A DNA stretch of 64,000 nucleotides from an uncultured Lactobacillus sp. (GTDB lineage: Bacteria; Bacillota; Bacilli; Lactobacillales; Lactobacillaceae), in NCBI RefSeq assembly GCF_948948975.1, contig NZ_CARBVX010000003.1:81617-145616 (forward strand), given 5' to 3'. Shown here piece by piece: positions 59,952 through 64,000 of this stretch. Numbering within the stretch: the stretch's first letter is position 1; each line of letters opens with the position of its first letter. The notes under the pieces were generated by a model that was given only the letters and a program-made list of their open reading frames with translations, was not told the origin of the DNA and searched no databases. A program made the translations under genes and the position numbers.

Positions 59952-60689
59952 CTATTTCATTTGATCCATATATTTGTTTAACTCATTATCAACGAAATTA
60001 TTTCCTTGATTGTCAGCATGCCCCTTGGTCCAGCTAAATTCACTATCAGAAAAGTGTTCCAATAAACTATCTAGCCTCTTCCATTCAGAAGCATTGATTA
60101 AAGGCCCATTTGATCGCTTCCAGCCACGCTTCTTCCAGCCTTCAATCCAGTGCTTATTGATTCCATTTAAAACATATTGCGAATCTAAAACAAATAATAA
60201 GTGCTTGTCATTGAATTTTAGCTCAACTAATTTTTCTAGGGCATTAATCAATCCAAGCAACTCCATTTTATTATTTGTAGCACCAAATTCCCCGCCAGAG
60301 CCATATGTACGACCATTATCCCATTCAATTAAATAAGCCCAAGCAGCTTTATCAGTTTTATTAACATGGCCACCTTTATGAACACCAGTATTTCGAGATC
60401 CTCCATCGGTGTAGATGGTAGCAAAATATTTAGAAGAAATATTTTGTTTAGGTTGTGAGATTTCTTTACCAGAAGCTGACTTAATTTTTTTAATAGCATT
60501 ACTTAAAGAATCTTCATTAACAATATCAGGTTGGGTTTCCTTATTCCAATTAAGATACTTAGTCGCATCGGTAATTTTTTCAAAGGATTTATACTCTGCG
60601 CCAGAAAATCCATCTACTTGCTTTTTAGCATCTTCCCATGTTCGATAAACACCTGGTGTACGGCCTTTTTTTACTGCATAGTATTTCAT
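59952..60689 (-). CDS. rnhA: Ribonuclease HI with N-terminal viroplasmin domain
   Basis: The 245-residue enzyme cuts RNA in RNA-DNA hybrids. Residues 1-45 are a caulimovirus-viroplasmin/hybrid-binding domain (YYAVKKGRTPGVYRTWEDAKKQVDGF, region). A linker leads to the RNase H fold with catalytic Asp (TDGG), Glu (NKMELLGL), Asp (VLDSQYV) and the final Asp region (KGHADNQGN). The ATG at 60689 has AAAGGAAC upstream; the longer frame overlaps the divergent gene. Confidence 0.92.
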   Translation of the reverse strand: MKYYAVKKGRTPGVYRTWEDAKKQVDGFSGAEYKSFEKITDATKYLNWNKETQPDIVNEDSLSNAIKKIKSASGKEISQPKQNISSKYFATIYTDGGSRNTGVHKGGHVNKTDKAAWAYLIEWDNGRTYGSGGEFGATNNKMELLGLINALEKLVELKFNDKHLLFVLDSQYVLNGINKHWIEGWKKRGWKRSNGPLINASEWKRLDSLLEHFSDSEFSWTKGHADNQGNNFVDNELNKYMDQMK

Positions 60690-60777
60690 AATTGTTCCTT
60701 TCTTCATTTGCTCTAACCTATAAAATGTTAGAATAATTTTAACGCTAAAATTACAAAGAAAGAAAGGAGGAAATAGA

Positions 60778-61704
60778 GTGTTTTTTATCCAAAAAAAATA
60801 TAGTGAAGAAGTTGAAAAAAACAATAAGCATAAAAATAAAGAGCCTAGCATTGCTCGAATGACTTTTTTAGGTTTAATGGCTACTTTCACTCCTACTCGC
60901 TGGCTCTTACGGATGCACAAAAGAAAAGTTGAAGATACCTCCACTACTGAAGAGATAGATCCAGCAATTGAACAGATACCTGTTTTTTATGTACATGGTT
61001 TTCGCGGAGGCGACTATACGACAAATAAAATGGTTCAAGCCGCCTGCAAGGCAAAAGGTACTGATAAGTTTCTTAAAGCCACAATTGATCCATTTGGTAA
61101 TTTCATCTTAGAAGGAACTTGGACAGCAGATAAGCAGCCCATTGTACAACTTATTTTTAAGGATCGAATTGCGGGAGTTTATGCCAGCTCTTACTATCTT
61201 CGGGCAGCTCTTTCCTATTTAAGTAAAAGATATCATTTTAAAAAGTACAGTGCTGTTGCCCATTCTTTAGGCGCTCCTTCAGTAATAAAAGCTGAGATGA
61301 AAACAAGTTTAAGGAAGAATTTTCCTCATTTAGATCACTGCGCCTTAATTGCGGGACCTTTTGATGGAGTAATGTATTTAGGTGACTTACCTAATGTCAA
61401 TCGTCTTAATGAAAAGGGACGCCCCATTTTGATGAGTACGTCTTATATGGGGATGCTTTTTAATCAGAGACGTTTTAATCCTGATATTTCAGTTTTAAAT
61501 ATTTATGGAAATATTTTAGATGAGACTAATACAGATCGGTTTATTTCTGTTGTTTCTGCTAAATCGATTCGCTATATTCTTGCTCCAGTTGCCCATAGCT
61601 TTCAAGAAGTAGAGGTGCGTGGAGATGCGGCTGAGCACAGCGTTTTACACGATAATCCTTTTGTAATTAATATTATTAACAAATTTTTGAAGTTAAGTGA
61701 TTAA
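60778..61704 (+). CDS. DUF915 alpha/beta hydrolase
   Basis: The 308-residue protein has a hydrolase fold with VFYVHGFRGG (oxyanion), nucleophile Ser in AVAHSLGA and a late His (PVAHSFQE or DAAEHSVLH). A basic N-terminus precedes a short hydrophobic stretch. DUF915 hydrolases of lactobacilli are presumed esterases. Start is GTG at 60778 with AAAGGAGG seven bases upstream. It leads an operon with yugP and cls. Confidence 0.85.
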   Translation: MFFIQKKYSEEVEKNNKHKNKEPSIARMTFLGLMATFTPTRWLLRMHKRKVEDTSTTEEIDPAIEQIPVFYVHGFRGGDYTTNKMVQAACKAKGTDKFLKATIDPFGNFILEGTWTADKQPIVQLIFKDRIAGVYASSYYLRAALSYLSKRYHFKKYSAVAHSLGAPSVIKAEMKTSLRKNFPHLDHCALIAGPFDGVMYLGDLPNVNRLNEKGRPILMSTSYMGMLFNQRRFNPDISVLNIYGNILDETNTDRFISVVSAKSIRYILAPVAHSFQEVEVRGDAAEHSVLHDNPFVINIINKFLKLSD

Positions 61705-61727
61705 TTTTATAAAGAGAGAAAATAATT

Positions 61728-62435
61728 ATGTACTATATGCCATTTTTTTATGACCCATATTTTTGGATGATTATCTTAGGTGTAGCAATTTCCGGCTGGG
61801 CCTCAATGAATGTTAATTCAACTTTTAATCGTTACGATCAAGTTCAAAATCAAGGAAATTATACTGGTAAAGCCGCTGCACGCTATATTCTTGATCAAGC
61901 TGGTCTATATGAAGTCGAAATTCGTGAAGTAGCTGGAAACTTAACGGATAACTATAATCCTACCAATAAAGTTCTCAGTCTTTCACAATCTGTCTACAAT
62001 TCCTCTTCCATTGCAGCAGTTGGTGTAGCAGCTCACGAAGTCGGGCATGCCCTTCAAGATGCTAGTGACTATGCACCTATGCGAATGCGTTCTGCCTTAG
62101 TGCCAATTGTTTCTCTTGGTTCCAATTTATCAATGCCACTAATTCTTTTAGGACTAGTCTTAGGAATGAACCAAACCCTAATTAAAATTGGTATTTGGTG
62201 CTTTGCCTTAGTTTTGCTTTTCCAAGTAGTAACTTTACCGGTTGAATTTAATGCTTCTCATCGTGCTTTACGGATGCTAAATAATGGGGCTATTTTATCC
62301 CCACAAGAAATGCCAATGGCCCGTAAAGTCTTATTTGCGGCAGCTTTAACATATGTCGCAGCCGTTTTAACAAGCATGTTACAATTGTTTAGACTTCTAC
62401 TCATTTTTGGAGGCCATAACAACGATAATAATTGA
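61728..62435 (+). CDS. YugP-like zinc metallopeptidase, membrane
   Basis: The 235-residue protein has an N-terminal helix, the zinc motif HEVGHA (in AAHEVGHALQDAS, about residue 105) and several helices. This fits the Zn_peptidase_2 family (YugP). AGAGAG precedes the ATG. Substrate unknown. Lies in a three-gene unit with the DUF915 hydrolase and cardiolipin synthase. Confidence 0.9.
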   Translation: MYYMPFFYDPYFWMIILGVAISGWASMNVNSTFNRYDQVQNQGNYTGKAAARYILDQAGLYEVEIREVAGNLTDNYNPTNKVLSLSQSVYNSSSIAAVGVAAHEVGHALQDASDYAPMRMRSALVPIVSLGSNLSMPLILLGLVLGMNQTLIKIGIWCFALVLLFQVVTLPVEFNASHRALRMLNNGAILSPQEMPMARKVLFAAALTYVAAVLTSMLQLFRLLLIFGGHNNDNN

Positions 62436-62439
62436 TTAG

Positions 62440-63909
62440 TTGGGAGGGATACTTATTTTTTCGAATGAATTTTGGGCACTTCTTTGGGCTGTCAACACAA
62501 TCTTAGCCTTCTATGTTGTATTCCACCGAAAAAGATCTGTCGCTACCTCTTGGGCATGGTTAATTATTTTACTAATTTTTCCAATTTTAGGCTTTATTTT
62601 ATATGGTTTTATTGGACGTGGATTATCACAAGAAAATCTTTTTGCCATTAACAATCAAAAGCACATTGGTTTAAATAAAGTAAATAAGATGATTCCGCGT
62701 GTTCCTAAATCCACTGGATCAACAGACACTTCTAAAGAAGCCAAAATTTTAATTGATTACTTTAACTTTAGACATGATTCCCCCCTATCTAAAAATAACA
62801 AAATTAGTTTTTATACCGACGGCGAAAAAAAATTTGAAGCTCTTTTTAAAGACATCAAGCAAGCTCAAGAAACCATTAATGTTGAATATTATTCTTTCAT
62901 GAATGATGATTTAGGTAATAAATTTCTTAATTTATTAATTAAAAAAGCTCGCGAAGGTGTTAAAGTGCGACTTATCTATGATCCTTGGGGTTCTCCTGGC
63001 GCTTCAAAGACTTGGTTTAAGCCTTTAACTGATTTGGGCGGTGAAGTTGTAGCCTTTATCACAGCTCAAAACATGATTAAAAAGTATCGGATGAATTATC
63101 ACCTTCACCGTAAAATTGTCGTTATAGACGGTCGAATCTCTTGGACTGGCGGCTTTAATGTGGGCGACCAATATGTCAGCAAAAGCAAAAAATTTGGCTA
63201 CTGGCGTGATACTCATCTTAGAATCGTCGGCTCTGCGTCTCTCCTCCTCCAAGAGCGTTTTGTAATGGATTGGAATGCTTCAATTACTGATAAAAATCAG
63301 ACCATTTCATTTAATGAAAAACTCTTTCCAAAAATTGAAGAAAATCGACTAACAGAAGACGATGTTGCAACCCAAATTGTTTCAGACGGTCCTGATACTT
63401 CTACTCCATATTTACGTAACGGTATGATCAGAATGATGATGATGGCTAGAAAAACACTTTGGATTCAAACACCATATCTTGTTCCCGACGATCCAATGAT
63501 TGCCACTTGGGTTATTGCGGCTCATTCAGGAGTTGACGTACGGATCATGATTCCTTCAATGCCTGATCATCCCTTTATTTACCGCGCTACACAGTGGTAC
63601 GCAAATTACCTGCTCCATGAAGGAATAAAGATCTACGTTTATGACAATGGTTTTATTCATGCAAAAACCGTCATGGTTGATGATCACTTCGCTGCAGTTG
63701 GATCAATGAATCAAGACTTTCGGTCATATAGCTTAAACTTTGAGACTGATGCAGTCTTCTACGATAAAAATATTACCCGGGAATTAAATCATATTTTTGA
63801 AAAGGATTTAGCTAAATGTACAGAATTAACTTTAGAGATTACTGATAACTGGTCACGTTATCTTCGATTTAAACAAGCTTTTTCTAGATTGCTCTCCCCG
63901 ATTCTATAA
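62440..63909 (+). CDS. cls: Cardiolipin synthase
   Basis: Cls joins two phosphatidylglycerols into cardiolipin at the membrane. Two N-terminal helices are followed by two HKD motifs, HLHRKIVVIDG and FIHAKTVMVDD, in a protein of about 484-489 residues. The start is odd. TTG at 62440 comes before the GGGAGGG ribosome site, while the only in-frame codon well placed after it is ATT at 62455 (six bases downstream), giving MFSNEFWALLW. The stop of yugP is four bases upstream of the TTG, so coupling is possible. Confidence 0.93.
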   Translation: MGGILIFSNEFWALLWAVNTILAFYVVFHRKRSVATSWAWLIILLIFPILGFILYGFIGRGLSQENLFAINNQKHIGLNKVNKMIPRVPKSTGSTDTSKEAKILIDYFNFRHDSPLSKNNKISFYTDGEKKFEALFKDIKQAQETINVEYYSFMNDDLGNKFLNLLIKKAREGVKVRLIYDPWGSPGASKTWFKPLTDLGGEVVAFITAQNMIKKYRMNYHLHRKIVVIDGRISWTGGFNVGDQYVSKSKKFGYWRDTHLRIVGSASLLLQERFVMDWNASITDKNQTISFNEKLFPKIEENRLTEDDVATQIVSDGPDTSTPYLRNGMIRMMMMARKTLWIQTPYLVPDDPMIATWVIAAHSGVDVRIMIPSMPDHPFIYRATQWYANYLLHEGIKIYVYDNGFIHAKTVMVDDHFAAVGSMNQDFRSYSLNFETDAVFYDKNITRELNHIFEKDLAKCTELTLEITDNWSRYLRFKQAFSRLLSPIL

Positions 63910-63951
63910 AAATTAAAAAGGATAGATTCTCTGCATTCACGATATGTGATA

Positions 63952-64000
63952 TGAACCCCGAAATTCGGACAAGAATTTCGAGGTTTTTATTATGTCTAAA
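63952..64000 (+). mobile_element. Possible left end of an insertion sequence, or cls terminator
   Basis: TGAACCCCGAAATTCGGACA begins a stretch in which CCGAAATTC and GAATTTCG pair, followed by TTTTT and an ATG at 63992 (ATGTCTAAA) that runs off the edge. The TG start and the CGGACA look like the terminal repeats of IS3/IS150-type elements, with a first ORF close behind. It can equally be a normal terminator for cls. Confidence 0.35.

Noticed and set aside
60690-60944. N-terminal extension of the RNase HI ORF
   Set aside because: It overlaps the divergent DUF915 gene; the ATG at 60689 has a good ribosome site and starts the viroplasmin domain.

Overview
The window is AT-rich (roughly one third G+C by eye) low-GC Gram-positive chromosome and looks like a member of the Lactobacillus gasseri/johnsonii/taiwanensis group. 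The evidence is the SLAP-type surface domains, a SEC10/PgrA-like LPQTG surface protein, PepO, a nucleoside deoxyribosyltransferase, class III NrdDG, many mannose-family PTS genes and cre sites, and strong AGGAGG ribosome sites. The species is inferred; no rRNA or tRNA gene is present to confirm it. No CRISPR array and no complete mobile element was seen. The last 50 bases may be the left end of an insertion sequence. A near-perfect parS site at 42206 suggests the window lies in the origin-proximal part of the chromosome.

Layout. 1-5.1 kb: a polytopic GT-C/YfhO-like membrane protein, PepO and an anchored secreted protein. 5.2-12.5 kb: a PfkB sugar-phosphate kinase, an RpiR regulator, a large LPQTG surface protein, tagatose-1,6-bisphosphate aldolase and an MFS transporter, with cre sites. 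12.6-17.4 kb: anaerobic ribonucleotide reductase NrdDG behind two NrdR-like boxes spaced 31 bp apart, then a DUF59-DUF1858 protein and a hemerythrin/PAS protein. 17.6-24.3 kb: an Rgg regulator with a small membrane protein, an ATP-grasp ligase plus AsnB pair (a possible peptidoglycan D-Asp cross-bridge and amidation module), a metallophosphoesterase and an unknown protein. 24.4-28.1 kb: a phosphonate-type ABC transporter (phnDCEE) preceded by a 47-codon leader ORF whose end lies inside a terminator hairpin. 28.2-32.9 kb: UspA, tyrosine phosphatase, GntR regulator, EIIA, deoxyribosyltransferase and a DUF4767 protein.

33-43 kb is an amino-sugar locus. It holds gntR-agaS-nagA-PTS EIIB-C-D-A on the minus strand, diverging from a GH31 glycosidase. 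Two matching operator palindromes and two cre sites sit on readable promoters. Together with the kinase and LacD at 5-11 kb this makes a plausible complete route: N-acetylgalactosamine uptake, deacetylation, deamination/isomerisation, tagatose-6-phosphate, tagatose-1,6-bisphosphate and triose phosphates.

43-64 kb holds a YibE/F pair, a CPA1 Na+/H+ antiporter, a RacA-like coiled-coil protein next to Ddl, a CAP/SLAP surface protein, a TetR-membrane protein pair, an amino acid permease with a leader terminator, a CPBP protease next to a tiny secreted Gly-rich peptide (bacteriocin-like pair), Prs, hydrolases, GT2, a DUF1002 protein, a candidate small RNA, RNase HI, a DUF915 hydrolase, YugP and cardiolipin synthase.

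The most interesting items are the phn leader ORF/attenuator, the peptide-CPBP pair, the small RNA candidate, the GalNAc-type regulon with an atypical GH31, the parS site near a RacA-like protein, and two genes (EIIA and cls) that lack a conventional well-placed start codon.
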